Shown: piece by piece, positions 45,401 to 59,100 of the stretch
How positions within the stretch are numbered: position 1 is the stretch's first letter
Layout: every line of letters begins with the position of its first letter
Source: Crambe crambe
Taxonomy: Eukaryota; Porifera; Demospongiae; Poecilosclerida; Crambeidae
Reading direction: 5' to 3'
DNA: 64,000 bases
Assembly (NCBI GenBank): GCA_963924555.1
Contig: OZ004581.1
Coordinates: forward strand, 4,526,001-4,590,000
Position numbers and translations under genes: made by a program
Notes under the pieces: generated by a model
What the model saw: only the letters and a program-made list of their open reading frames with translations
Told to the model about the DNA's origin: nothing
Databases searched by the model: none

Positions 45401-48400
45401 CATGGTTAATATCCTGCATACCTTCGTGACATATACAGTTAAGTACAATTGTGGCATTGGTTGATAGCAGACCATCTCGTGTGCAAATCCCCCCATTAGC
45501 ACAGGCACATATTTCCACGATTGGTGTGTAAATTGATGAAGCACCCTTGGAGTCATTGGTAACAAATGTCAGGGAATCACTCGTCACCTCCTGCAAATTC
45601 CAATGAAAAATATATCCCCCTTCCCCCATGTAATCCAAGGAAGAGTTTGGCGGGAGTCCTCCAAGCACAGTAAGTGTAACCTCATCTCTTGGGTCTTCAA
45701 CTAGGATAGTATACACTGACTCCTGTCTTAAAGTAACATTAAAGACCACATCAGCAGAAATGTTTGGTGGGAAATTGGCTACAAAAAATCGGTGAAATGA
45801 ATGATACATTGAGGTAGCAATAATATTTTTATCTCACTTAATATATCTCCTGTCAGATTTGTTTCTTTCTCATGGTTTAAGGCATTCATAGCAACTTCCA
45901 TGTCTCCAGTAGCAGTAAGATCAAATATACACTGGGGGTTTTCTTCACATGTCATTGCTACTTCATTATCAACGTTCAATTCATTAAAAAATATTGGGGT
46001 AAATGTTTCATCAATTATAGGTCTACTGTCTCGAAAAAATCTTTCTTCATTCATTAGTCTCCCTACAGTGTTACATGCAGCAAATGATCTATTAAGCAAT
46101 ATTTTTAACTATGACTTACAGTGTGTCTCTAAATGAGGAAATATTTGCTGATCTGTATTGATATTTGGGATTGGATCTGTATTCTGTCGTGTGTGAAATT
46201 CATTATTTTGATCTCCATCAAAATTTCCTAGAAATCCTTGTGTTCTTCCTGCATATGTTCTCGGAAGAAACATTCTAAAATTCAGGTAACTTCCACCATC
46301 AGTTACAGTGAGTGATATATGACTTTCTAGGAAGGATACTTCAAGGTTTCTCCCATCTGTCCTCGTTAATTCTGCATTACCAGTTGCATCTTTCCATTTT
46401 CGTCCAATATGCAGTCGATTGGTGATGTCTTCAGATATGTTACTCCATGTCTGATGCACTCTAAACCCTCTCTCAAACTGCATTATATAATACATGGAAT
46501 ATGTCATACTTATTGCTGCTCAGATAATTAATTACATGAAATGACAATCCTGGTCGACCAAATGCAAGATCAATGTGGACTGAAACTCTTGGATTTCTAG
46601 GCCATGGCTGCATTCGGCCTTGAAGAGTGAATATTGGGGATTCAGGGTTTCTGCTTTTCGGAAGAACTTTCAACAGAACATACTCTCCATTGCCTTGGAA
46701 ATCATAGTATTTACCATCAAGTGTTCGATAGTGGGGGTCACCTTGACCATGCCCTATGAATACAAAACAGTGCAGCTAAAAATGCCTTTCAAGTGAGATT
46801 TTTGTTTATTTCTATCTTTATCCATGGGAGCTGACATAATACAGAATTTTCTAGATGGAACAAAAAAAGCCTTTGTTTTAGCTCGGCAATGAGAACACCG
46901 AACTTATGAGATATCTAGCGTAATACCTGCGTTAGTAATAAGGTAGATGAATACCTAACATTTATTCATCCCACAAGAAAAATATGTAAGAAGTAGCACT
47001 TGGTTGATTTAGCTATATGAGCAGATATTTTCTAGACAGTATCATTAGGCAGCAAATCCTGTACTTAACTAAGATAACCAAAACACCACAGTGATTGACT
47101 GCTTTTCATCAAACAACAAAATAAGTGCATGTGTTGTCTATCGGTCTGGGGCAAAAAAAAAAAAAATATATATATATATATACGTATCATACCTATAACT
47201 GGAGGGATATAACCAGTGCAATCATTGATAATTCTTTGCTGGTAATATCTGTTGCATTGGCTTGTTGCACAGCAAACTCTTCTGAATACGGCATCACGCT
47301 GCTCATGTTGTGCTCGGCTCAGTATGGGATGATAAAGTAACATTGAGCCAGCAAATCCAACATTAGGGGATGTATGTAAAGCCCTATAACATAGATTACA
47401 ACCCAGTTTAACGTATTAGAATTGTAGTTACTGTTAATGATGATATCATAGGCTCCATCATAATTATCAGATATTGACCACACCTAGTAACCACACCCTA
47501 ATTATATTAGTCACATGATCATGCAAATTTCAAAGGTTAAGTTCTGTTTTCTAAGCATTATGCTTATATGGTGCCAAATACCTGCACAAATCACTTATTT
47601 ATACTGCATTTCCTCTTAAATCTGGGACATAAATTCAGGAGATCCATAATAGAGCTATTAAATTTGTGACTGTCCTGGACATTCTGGAACAGTTGTATGT
47701 GATGCATTGCTAACTGGCTGGTGATTTACTTAGTATAGCCAGCTAGCTATGTACCCGCGAGATTATGTACACTTACCCATTAATGTAGCAGCACATTTGA
47801 GTTAGAGTAATTCCACCTAATGCTCTTAGCTGATGATTTATTGGTAGTGAGGAAACATAGCAGTTTTCATCAAGCCTTGTGAATCTTGCAATGTCTCTGA
47901 CAGCTTGTTGAAGAGTACATGGACATGGATCAAGCATGGCCGCTAGAATATCAGGTGTTGTTCCAATCAAGAAGATTCCATCTGTAGCTTGAAATTGTCT
48001 GCATCGTGTACTAAGAAACGCTACATTAGCAGGAAGAAGCATTGCCATATTATTTATCCTAGTCTTTCCAACATCAGAAGTGCAAGATACAGCATCACCT
48101 ATTCCAGGAAATCCTGATAATGGATGATTGGTAAAGAAGTTTGACTCGGAATTGTAGCCAACAACTGCTGCTCTGTTTCTTCCCACAGAGCTCCATTGGA
48201 TTTTTTCACACATGTAAGTAAAGACTGCATATGTTCTAATCCCATCAGTAACTATGGTGGCTTGATAACTATTAACCTATAAAGGCATATTAACTCTGGT
48301 AATTATGGCTGTGTTATTTGTGGATCTACTTTACCTTCTGAAGCTCCTCTTTGTTGATTCCTAGGTGATCTTCTGCACCATGTGGGCTTGGATGCACATT

Positions 48401-49127
48401 GTCCCAATGGACAGTGAGGACCCAGTTACCTTCAAATTCTACTTCACCCTCTTGCGGAGTACTTTGAATGTAAGTGTTCACTTGATGAAGCCAATTTCTG
48501 CCCACTGGATTGGATGCTGCATCATTTGAGTGGAAAGTGGCATATCTCACAGCTCCCTCTCTGCGTATATCATTGTCACTCCAAAATGGTGCAACTGCCA
48601 TTCCAGTCCTCGTCCAATAATTCCGTGTTGGGAACCTTTCTGGTACTGAAAATTTCCATGGTCTGTTGAATGATATGACTCCATTTTCGTTAACCTGCAT
48701 GTGAAATATACATTGTACAGTGAACCTCACACTTGGGACCTATTGTTTTCCACTATTCTGTCCTTTGTTGTATTGGACATTAAGAATGTATTAGAACTAT
48801 AGAGGAAAGTGTCCTTTTGGTATCTTGAAATGTGTCCTTTGTCTATTGTGTCTTTTATTTGGAGTGTTTTCACTGTACTTGTAAAAAAGGAATATTTGGC
48901 ACATGATTCCAATGTCTAGCTTTGCAACGAAATTTAGAACCCTAATGGTAGATATGGTAATCTAATTAGCTAGTGGCTTACATATGCCAAAGTAGCAATT
49001 TCATTCCCAAAAATCAGACCATCTGGAATATTTATAGCATCAGACACTGCATCTGTTCCAGTCTTCTTTAACTCCAAGACACCCGGGAAAGTTCTCAAGT
49101 TCAGTATAGGAAGGAAATCTCCACCAA
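42439..49127 (-). CDS. Mucin-like module A (last): NIDO-AMOP-VWD-EGF-mucin with C-terminal tail
   Basis: Nineteen exons keep one frame of about 1447 residues: 49127-48982, 48694-48335, 48276-47777, 47383-47193, 46753-46536, 46477-46120, 46062-45838, 45778-45422, 45125-44970, 44912-44790, 44742-44623, 44568-44452, 44397-44284, 44222-44082, 44019-43916, 43851-43742, 43680-43533, 43479-43170 and 42983-42439. Residues 1-190 are NIDO (VNENGVISFNRPW); to 400, a Cys-rich AMOP (CPCTLQQAV, TQMCCY, VCCATSQCN); 400-590, VWD (GHGQGDPHY, DGKYYDFQGNGEY, QGFLGNFDGDQNNEF). A beta-rich domain follows, then seven EGF-like units to about 1042, several with the calcium-binding D-x-N/D-E-C start. After a Pro-rich linker and a membrane-proximal domain come Thr/Ser repeats. 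The tail LGYIILLIEFIYIMFM is hydrophobic to the stop, fitting a GPI signal or an end-anchored helix. The order resembles MUC4. There is no initiator exon before 49127. Confidence 0.9.
42700..42925 (-). repeat. 18-bp minisatellite encoding TTTDTP/S mucin repeats
   Basis: The plus strand repeats agtgtcagtggttgttgg about eleven times. On the minus strand this gives hexapeptides of the TTDTPT type, dense in O-glycosylation acceptors. It lies in the terminal exon of module A. Confidence 0.9.
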
Positions 49128-49906
49128 CTGCACAAGTAATGAAATTAAAGGTCTTCAAGGAATACTTAGTTTGGGACTATTCGATTCTGTGATCATGAAG
49201 CACACCATGATTATGTTTATAAGTTTATGTATCAAGAATTTGAGTTGTATAATATTAAACTACTCCATACAGTGAGCAAACTGACTCTCGCATTAGCCCT
49301 GTTCACACAAGGATTTCAATCCAGATTCGATTGGGATTATATATGTGTAAACAATTTTACCCAAATTCATATGTGGGATAGTTTCAAGTGTAAACAGCTG
49401 TATCCAAATTAGTAGTGGTTTGTAGCTTGTAGATGTTTATAACATGGAACAGTCCTGACAACACCTTGCCTTCAAAAGTTCTCACCAATAAACCCAATAA
49501 GCGGACTGAATCCAGGATCAAAATCCTCGTGTAAACAGGGCTATTGGTACATGTGTATTGGATTTATGCTTCAAAATGCCCAGGCATACATGTTGTGTTT
49601 AGCTAGTAGCACACTATTGAGTGCCTTGTAGGCTAAGTGGATTTTAGGTTCTAAATGCTTTGTGGTAAGCATCAGAGCTTCCTACTAATACCACTTCTCC
49701 AAGTGGATTGTAGGTTCTATAATGCTTTCTTAGCTATGCAGTAATAGTTCTAGGACTTGCTTGCTTGCTCATATGTTAAATGTTGCAGACAATGAGACAT
49801 TGCATGATTAATACTGTTTTATATTTTTTGTTTGCATATATACCTTCAACTGTACAGGCTAGCAAAACACAGCAGGACTCAAACGACTAGCTAATCATGA
49901 GCCTAC
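49128..49906 (-). other. Inter-module stretch A/B, probable 779-bp intron
   Basis: It is bounded by a donor after the module B mucin exon (gaag/gtaggc at 49907) and the acceptor of the module A NIDO exon (ttgtgcag before 49127). Phases match (1 to 1). No signal peptide or ATG exon was found. It contains a MITE (49294-49544) and a copy of the dispersed repeat (about 49555-49760). Confidence 0.6.
49294..49544. mobile_element. About 250-bp MITE with 24-bp TIRs
   Basis: agccctgttcacacaaggat near 49295 is inverted as atcctcgtgtaaacagggct near 49540, with two mismatches. att flanks both ends, compatible with a 3-bp target duplication. Non-coding. Confidence 0.75.
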
Positions 49907-52900
49907 CTTCTGTAGCCTCAGTGGTAGTTAGTACTTCAGTGATAGTTGTGGCCTCAGTGGTAGTTGGTGTTTCAGTGGTAGTAGTAGCCTCAGTGGTAGT
50001 CGTGGCCTCAGTGGTAGTTATTGTCTCAGTGATAGTTGGTGTTTCAGTGGTCTCAGAAGTAGTTGGTGTTTCAGTGGTAGTCGTGGCCTCAGTGGTAGTT
50101 GTGGCTTCAGTGGTAATAGTGGCCTCAGTTATGGCCTCAGAAGTAGTTGGTGTTTCAGTGGTAGTCGTGGCTTCAGTGGTAGTCGTGGCCTCAGTGGTAG
50201 CCGTGGCCACAGTGGTAGTCATGGCCACAGTGGTAGTTGTGGGCTCAGTGGTAGTTGTGGCCTCAGTGGTAGTAGTGGCCTCAGTGGTAGTTGTGGCCTC
50301 AGAACTAGAAGTAGTTGGTGTTTCAGTGGTAGTCGTGGGCTCAGTGGTAGTCGTGGTCACAGTGGTAGTTGTGGCCTCAGTGGTAGTTGGTGTTTCAGTG
50401 GTAGTTGTGGCCTCAGAAGTAGTTGGTGTTTCAGTGGTAGTCGTGGCCTCGGCCACTGTGGCAGTTGTGGACTCAGTGGTAGTTGTGGCCTCAGAAGTAG
50501 TTGGTATTTCAGTGGTAGTCATGGCCTCAGTGGTAGTCGTGGCCACAGTGGTAGTTGTGGCCTCAGTGGTAGTTGTGGCCTCAGTGGTAGTTGGTGTATC
50601 AGTGGTAGTTGATGCCTCAGTGGTAATTGCAGTCCTAGCAGTGGTAGTGGAAAGAGGAAAAAGAAAACCAGCTTCCCTGTATTGTTCTTCATTTTGCTAA
50701 AATGAGAAGGAAGAGTGAATCAATGGAAATAAATACTCTATGCAAATAAAGGATATGCATAAACCCTTTATTGCACTTCTTTTACCTCTATTAGAGTCCA
50801 TCAAACATACCTTCACTGCTAACTGTAAATCTTCTATTGAGATGAAACCATCCAAAACTTGTACATAAAAGAGAAATTCCAGTTGTCCCCTATCATTTTG
50901 ATCAATTAGAGATGTAGGAATGGCCACATTTGCTGGACCAACTGTAACATTGATGACCCTACAAAACGAGATTAATAACTACACACTAAAAAAAACATGA
51001 ATAATCATACTCGCTTCCATTCCTGTTGAGCTGAACTACACCACACGTTTCTTCTGCACAAAATGCATTAATAATTCCAGATGTAACTTCTCTGAACCTT
51101 TGCCGCATGGCTGGAGTAAACTAATTCCATTCGAAAATAATTGTAATATAGAGTGACCATCATGCAATGATGACCTACAGTTTCAGGTGTAAGATTAGGT
51201 GCAGTGAAGTTAATACTGTTTTCAGTTCCAGAGGTTGGAGTCACAACAGGAGGTAATGGAGGAGGAGGCTCATTCATGATTCCTATGTCAGTAAATATGT
51301 AACATGAATGAAGAAAAAGGGTGTCTGCTGCTTACGTGAGCAGGTTCCATTGATCTCCTCATACCCAGGAACACATATACAAGCAAATGATCCTTTACTA
51401 TTCAGGCATTGAGAGTTTCTATCATCTTGACACAATTCCATAGAAACAAGGGATGCTTCCAAGCATTCATCAACATCTGTATGTAAGGAGGTACACAACA
51501 GAATAATATATAGTGTGGTAATTAGTAACAGCTTACCTCTACAGCTTCGTCCATCATCATACAACCGATATCCCTCACGACAATCACACTGAAATGACCT
51601 CTCAGTATTTGTACAGAGATGGTCACAAGGACTTCTTTCACATTCATTAATGTCTAACAACAATATAATGTATCACTGCAAGTATATCATCAATGTCATA
51701 CATACCAACACAATCAGTTCCATCAGGCATGAGTAATTCAAGTCCTGTAGGACAGTAACACTGCTCATCCCCATTGATCACAGCACATCCATGAGAACAC
51801 GTTCCTTCACAAGTCATGTTGGCTGAATAATTATTTATATTATCATAAAAACGAGGTATGATTTCCACATTTTACCAGTGCAGTTCCTGCCATCTTCCGG
51901 AAGAGTGAATCCATCAGTACAGCCACAAGTGTAAGATCCCACAGTATTCTCACAGAGTTGCTGACAGTCATGTATCCCATCACATTCATTTATGTCTATT
52001 CATCATTATTCATAAGTCAATATTGTACTCTTGCATACAAACACTGACCTTGGCATTGACTATCATTTCCTGCTGTTAGTCGATATCCATCAAAACAGGC
52101 ACAGTTAAAGCTGCCTTCTGTATTCTCACAGATCTGATCACATGATGTCGTGTTGGTCTGACACTCGTTAATATCTACACATAAGTTTTTCCATCATTGC
52201 TATCATGCATATGATGGAGAATGAGGCTAACCATAACACTTTGATGCATCCCCAGTGTATCCATCAGGACAAGGACCACACACAGCACCAACACCAGGAG
52301 CTGGCACGTCCATACACTCCACTCCTTCAAAACACTGGATCTCTGAACAGCCATTGCGGTCTTCCTCACAAAACACTCCACTAAAGGCTGGAGACATGTA
52401 GGAGGTGCATGAAATGGAGTAATTTATAATCATGATACATACCTTCGTGACATATACAATTAAGTATGGTAGTGGCATTGGTTGATAGCAGCCCATCTCT
52501 TGTGCAAATCCCCCCATTAGCACAAGCACATATTTCCACAATGGGCGTGAAAGTTGATGAAGCACCATTGGAGTCATTGGCAAAAAATGTCAGAGAGTCA
52601 GTGGTCACTTCTTGCAAATTCCAGCAAAGAATGTATTCTCTTTCTCCTATGTGATCCAAGGCAGAGTTGGGTGGTAGTCCTCCAAGCACGGTGAGTGTAA
52701 TCTCGTCTCCTGGGTCTTCAACTAGGATAGTGTATGCTGACTCCTGTCCTAGAGTAACACTGAAGACCATATCAGCAGAAATGTTTGGTGGGAAATTGGC
52801 TGTAAAAGATAAATCAAGTGAATATTTTTGGTAGTTATTGCCAGTTGCTGTCTTACTTATTGTATCTTCTGTCAAGTTTGTTTCCTTTTCATGGTTTAAG

Positions 52901-55900
52901 GCATTCATAGCAACATCCATGTCTCCAGTAGCAGTAAGATCGAATATACACTGGGGGTTTTCTTCACATGTCATTGCTACTTCATTATTAACGTCCAATT
53001 CATTTAAAAATATTGGGGTAAATATTTCCTCAACAACAGGTCTACTGTCTCGGAAAAATCTTTCTTCATTCATTAGTCGCCCTACAGTGTTACATGCAGC
53101 AAATGATGATCTATTAGGCAATACTTTTAACTATGACTCACAGTGTGTCTCTAAATGAGGAAATATTTGCTGATCCGTATTGATATTTGGGATCGGATCT
53201 GTATTTTGTCGTGTGTGAAATTCATTATTTCTATTTCCATCATTATTTCCTAGAAATCCTTGCGTTCTTTCTATGTATGTTTTTGGAATAAACGCTCTGA
53301 AATTTAAATAAGTTCCATAATTCGATATCTCTAGTGCTACGGAACTTTCAAGGAAGGCCACATCAAGGGTTACACTATTTCTTCTTGTTAATTCTGCATT
53401 GCCAGTTGCATCACGCCATGTTTGTCCGATCTGCAGTTGACTGGTGATGTCTTCAGATATGTTACTCCAAGTCTGATGCACTCTAAATCCTCTCTCAAAC
53501 TGCATGAATTTCATAATGCTCAGCAAATCATAAATTAGCTAAAGTAAAGAGCTAAACTTACATGAAATGACAATCCTTGTCGACCAAATGCAAGATCAAT
53601 GTGGACTGAAACTCTTGAAAATCTATTCCATGGCTGCATTCGTCCTTGAAGTGAGAATATTGAAGCTTCAGGGTCTCTGCTTTCTGGTAGGACTTTCAAC
53701 AAAACATACTCTCCATTGCCTTGGAAATCATAGTATTTACCATCGAATGTTAGATAGTGGGGATCACCTTGACCGTGGCCTGTGAATACGAAATATGAAA
53801 GTGACAAATTTGTCGATAATATTGAGGACTAGGACTAGAATGGTCTTTCTTGGTTAAAGTTATGGAGGAGAATATCTACACCATCCCTTAATGGAGAATG
53901 AACTTTTAAGCTACATAATTAAGCCATTCTGCACTCAATAATAATTGATCACATGTCTAAACTGGGGTGGGTTTGATCCCAGATTTTTATAATTGGGGGC
54001 TAGCATTGAGCCCCACACTAGGGAGTCTGGTAGCATGCACAATATCCTATGACCTTGACCTTTGGCATGCACGCTCGCCCCCACAGTGCTTGCATGCTCA
54101 GTTTCTATTGTTTGGTAATGCGCATGCTACTAATATTAGGACATACGGTACACATACAGTGCATACAAAATTCTAGCTAGAACATATGGTACCTAGGTAG
54201 TTATCCTCATAGCTTCTTATAAGCCAGCTTGAAAGTTTTATCTTTTAAGCTAGCTACTTTCAGCGATACACAATGGATTTCAAACATGGAATGACAAATA
54301 TCAATGGTGATATCACTCATCAAATGTGACCAGTCAATTGATCAAATACCTGGATATTTCTCTAAGTGCTCAAGGAAAGATTTACAGATATCCTAAATGC
54401 ACTTAGAAGCACTTATAAATTAGAAACCTGATCAAATAGCTAGATTGGATCAAGCTACATAGGATGCAGCTACCATTCCCTAAGAATATCATACCTATGA
54501 CTGGAGGGATATAACCAGTGCAATCATTGACTGTTCTTCGCTGGTAATATCTGTTGCATTGTTTTGTTGCACAGCAAACTCTTCTGAATTCAGCATCACG
54601 CTGCTCATGTTGTGCTTGGCTCAGTATGGGATGATATAGTAACATTGAGCCAGCAAACCCAACATTAGGAGATGTATGAAGAGCCCTGTAACATGAAAGT
54701 AGAAAGTCATTGCAAGATCAATCACATTTTTATATACTGCATTTTGAACCTTGTAATGATGTACTAGCTAGCTTATTGCCCTACTAGAAAACAATAAAGA
54801 AGGGTAGCTACTTAAATACTTACCCATTAACATAGCAGCACATTTGAGTTAGAGTAATTCCACCTAATGCTCTTAGCTGATGATTTATAGGTAGTGAGGA
54901 AACATAGCAGTTTTCATCAAGCCTTGTGAATCTTGCAATGTCTCTGACAGCTTGTTGAAGAGTACATGGACATGGATCAAGCATGGCTGCTAGAATATCA
55001 GGTGTTGTTCCAATCAAGAAGATTCCATCTGTAGCTTGAAATTGCCTGCATCGTGTACTCAGAAACGCTACATTAGCAGGAAGAAGCATTGCCATATTAT
55101 TTATCCTAGTCTTTCTGACATCAGAAGTGCAAGATACAGCATCACCTATTCCAGGAAATCCTGATAATGGATGATTGGCAAAAAAGTTTGCCTCAGAATT
55201 GTAGCCAACAACTGCTGCTCTGTTTCTTCCCACAGAGCTCCATTGAATTTCTCCACACACGTAAGTAAAGACTGTATACGTTCTAATCCCATCAGTGACT
55301 ATGGTGGCTTGATAACTATTAACCTGTAAAGGGATATTAACTGTGGTAATTATGGCTGTGTTATTTGTTGATCTACTTTACCTTCTGAAGCTCCTCTTCG
55401 TTTATTCCTAGGTGATCTTCTTCACCATGTGGGCTTGGATGCACATTGTCCCAATGGACAGTGAGGACCCAGTTACCTTCAAATTCTTCTTCACCCTCTT
55501 GCTGAGTACTTTGAATGTAAGTGTTCACTTGATGAAGCCAATTTCTGCCCACTGGATTGTTGGATGCTGCATCATTTGAGTGGAAAGTGGCAAATCTCAC
55601 AGCTCCCTCTCTGCGTATATCATTGTCACTCCAAAATGGTGCAACTGCAATTCCAGTCCTCGTCCAATAATTCCGTGTTGGGAACCTCTCTGGTACTGAA
55701 AACTTCCATGGTCTGTTGAATGATATGACTCCATTTTCATTAACCTGCATGTGGAATGATATTAAAAAGGGCAATATTGTAAAGTCTAGCTTTGCAACAT
55801 TATTACGATTCGGAACTTAATTGTAATTTGTAATTCACTTAGCTAGTGGCTTACATATGCCAAAGTAGCAATTTCATTCCCAAAAATCAGACCATCTGGA

Positions 55901-55997
55901 ATATTTATGGCATCAGATACTGCATCTGCTCTAGTCTTGTCCAACTCCAAGACACCAGGGAAAGTTTTCAAGTTCAAAATAGGAAGGAACTCTCCAA
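49907..55997 (-). CDS. Mucin-like module B: NIDO-AMOP-VWD-EGF-long mucin
   Basis: It has the same exon plan as module A. The first exon is 55997-55855, NIDO 55744-55382, the AMOP exons within about 55320-54500, VWD from about 53780 to 53140, EGF-like exons 52580-51300, linker 51282-51179, membrane-proximal exons 51120-51011 and 50958-50811, and a single mucin exon 50696-49907. Hallmarks are intact: GHGQGDPHYLTFDGKYYDFQ, QGFLGNNDGNRNNEFHTRQN, and a calcium-binding EGF starting DINECERSPC. The mucin exon encodes about 263 residues, the longest here, mainly TTTEAT repeats. It ends with donor gaag/gtaggc in phase 1 rather than in a hydrophobic tail. Reading past that donor gives a stop within six codons. 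There is no membrane anchor of its own, so it probably continues into module A. Confidence 0.88.
49910..50640 (-). repeat. 18-bp minisatellite encoding TTTEAT mucin repeats
   Basis: About forty diverged units of the type cctcagtggtagttgtgg run on the plus strand. The minus strand encodes Thr/Glu/Ala/Pro hexapeptides. Long open frames on the plus strand (Val-Ser repeats) are artefacts of this repeat. Confidence 0.92.
53800..54480 (-). other. Intron of module B between AMOP and VWD exons
   Basis: No coding content. Parts (acatatggtacctaggtagt and onward) match the equivalent intron of module C at 59600-59880, showing that the module duplication included introns. Confidence 0.7.
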
Positions 55998-56195
55998 CTG
56001 CAAAAGTAGTATTTATATAATTAGCAATAGGTCTTCAGTCCTACAAAGGCAAGTAATCGATTTTAGCATGAAATGTAATGACATTCCCTCTGCGTGGAAG
56101 GAGGAGGAAAGTCTGGTAACTTTGAATTACTTTAGCTGTCTCCTAATTTCAAACCACTATCCATGGTCCACTATCTTATAATTCTCTATATGTAC
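55998..56195 (-). other. Inter-module stretch B/C, probable 198-bp intron
   Basis: The module C mucin exon ends at acaagaa/gtacat (56196, phase 1). The module B NIDO exon starts after cttttgcag at 55997, needing a phase-1 partner. Only 198 bases separate them. No full start exon with a signal peptide, nor a polyadenylation signal plus promoter, was recognised. Confidence 0.6.
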
Positions 56196-59100
56196 TTCTT
56201 GTAGCCTCAGTGGTAGCTGGTATTTTAGTAGTAGTTTGAGCAGTTATTTCAATGGTAGTTGCAGCCCCAACAGTAGTAGACATTGGATGTGTTGTTGTGG
56301 AAAGAGGAAAAAGGAAACCAGCTTCCCTGTATTGTTCTTCATTTCCCTAAAAAACAGCAAAAACAGTGAATCAATGCAAATTATTAAGAGCTACTCCATG
56401 CATATGACCCTTTTTGTACACTATTCCATGTGATTACTTCTATGAGAAGAAACTATCCATGCATACCTGCACTGCTAATTGTAAATCCTCTATTGAGATA
56501 AAGCCATTCAAAACTTGTATGTAAAATAGAAACTCCAGCTGTCCCACATCATTTTGATTGATAAGAGATGTAGGAATGGCCACATTTGCAGGATCAACAG
56601 TAATATTGATGACTCTACGAAAGGACAATAATAATAACATGCTTGAACATACAATCCATGAATACTTATTAATCATACCCGCTCCTATTCCTGTTGAGCA
56701 GAACTACATCACAAGTTTCTTCTGCACAAAATGCATTGATTATTCTTGATGTAACTTCTCTGAACCTCTGTTGCAAGGCTGGAGTGAACTATTTCCATAC
56801 AAAAGTAATAGTAATTTAGTGACAATCATGCAATGATGACCTACAGTTTCAGGTGTAAGATTAGGTGCAATGAAGTTAATACTGTTTTCAGTTCCAGAGG
56901 TTGGAGTCACAACAGGAGGTAGTGGAGGAGGAGGCTCATTCACAATTCCTATAGAGTAACAGAATGAATAAACAAATGAAGAGAAAGGGTCGTCACTTCT
57001 TACGTGAGCAAGTTCCATTGATCTCCTCATGCCCAGGAACACATATACAAACAAATGATCCTTCACTATTTAGACATTGAGAGTTTCTATCATCTTGACA
57101 CAGTTCCATGGAAACAAGGGATGCTTCCAAGCATTCATCAACATCTGTATGTAAGGAGGTACACAACAGAATAATATATAGTGTGGTAATTAGCAACAGC
57201 TTACCTCTACAGCTTCGTCCATCATCATTCAACCGATATCCCTCATGACAATCACACTGAAATGACCTCTCAGTATTCGTACAGAGATGGTCACAAGGAC
57301 TTCTTTCACATTCATTAATATCTAACAACAATATAATGTGTCACTGCACGTATATCATCAATGTCATACAAATATTCATACCAACACAATCAGTTCCACC
57401 AGGCATGAGTAATTCAAGTCCTGTAGGACAGTAACACTGCTCATCCCCATTGATCACAGCACATTCATGAGAGCATGTTCCTTCACAAGTCATGTTCGCT
57501 GAATATTTACATTATATTGCTTAAGAAGATGAAATTTCTCAAACTTTCTCAAATTATATACCAGTGCAGTTCCTGCCATCTTCCTGAAGAGTGAATCCAT
57601 TAGTACAACCACAAGTATAAGATCCCAAAGTATTCTCACAGAGCTGCTGACAGTCATGTATCCCATCACATTCATTTATGTCTATTCATCATTATTCATA
57701 AGTCACTGTTGTACACTTGCATACAAACACTGACCTTGGCATTGACTATCATTTCCTGCTATTAGTCGATATCCATCAAAACAGGCACAGTTAAAGCTGC
57801 CTTCTGTATTCTCACAGATCTGATCACATGAAGTCGTGTTGATCTGACACTCGTTAATATCTACACATAGGTTTTTCCATCATTGCTATCATGATGATGG
57901 AGAATGAGGCTAACCATAACACTTTGATGCATCCCCAGTGTATCCATCAGGACAAGGCCCACACACAGCACCAACACCAGGAGCTGGCACGTCCATGCAC
58001 TCCACTCCTTCGAAACACTGAATCTCTGAACAGCCATTGCGGTCTTTCTCACAAAACACTCCACTAAACGCTGGAGAGACATAGGAGGTGCATGAAATGG
58101 ATGAATATATTATAATCATGATACATACCTTCGTGACATATACAATTAAGTATGGTAGTGGCATTGGTTGATAGCAGCCCATCTCTTGTGCAAATCCCCC
58201 CATTAGCACAAGCACATATTTCCACAATGGGTGTGAAAGTTGATGAAGCACCATTGGAGTCATTGGCAAAAAATGTCAGAGAGTCAGTAGTCACTTCTTG
58301 CAAATTCCAGCGAAGAATGTATTCTTTTTCTCCTATGTGGTCCAAGGCAGAGTTGGGTGGGAGTCCTCCAAGCACTGTGAGTGTAATCTCATCTCCTGGG
58401 TCTTCAACTAGGATAGTGTATGCTGACTCCTGTCCTAGAGTAACACTGAAGACCATATCAGCAGAAATGTTTGGTGGGAAATTGGCTGTAAAGGACGAAT
58501 CAAGTGAATATTTTTTGGTAGCTATTGCCAGTTGCTGTCTTACTTATTGTATCTTCTGTGAAGTTTGTTTCCTTTTCATGGTTTAAGGCATTCATAGCAA
58601 CATCCATGTCTCCAGTAGCAGTAAGATCGAATATACACTGAGGGTTTTCTTCACATGTCATTGCTACTTCACTATTAACGTCCAATTCATTTAAAAATAG
58701 TGGGGTAAATGTTTCCTCAACAACATGTCTACTGTCTCGGAAAAATCTTTCTTCATTCATTAGTCCCCCTACAGTGTTAATATGTATAGATGCAGTCCAT
58801 TATGCAAACCTGGGTTATTTTATTATGACTCACAGTGTGTCTCTAAATGTGGAAATATTTGCTGATCCGTATTGATATTTGGGATCGGATTTGTATTCTG
58901 TCGTGTGTGAAATTCGTTATTTCTATTTCCATCATTATTTCCAAGAAATCCTTGTGTTCTTTCTATATATATTTTTGGAACAAACACTCTGAAATTTAAA
59001 TAAGTTCCATGATTCGATATCTCTAGTGCTACGGAACTTTCAAGGAAGGCCACATCAAGGGTTACACTGTTTCTTCTTGTTAATTCTGCATTGCCAGTTG

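Noticed and set aside
46062-46100. Exon extension encoding SFAACNTVGR before the post-VWD exon
   Set aside because: Its phase does not fit the preceding donor, and module C lacks it, while the acceptor aacactgtag shared by modules A-C keeps the frame.
49897-50700. A 267-codon plus-strand frame of Val-Ser repeats
   Set aside because: It is the antisense shadow of the mucin minisatellite, whose minus-strand frame has proper splice sites and joins EGF modules.
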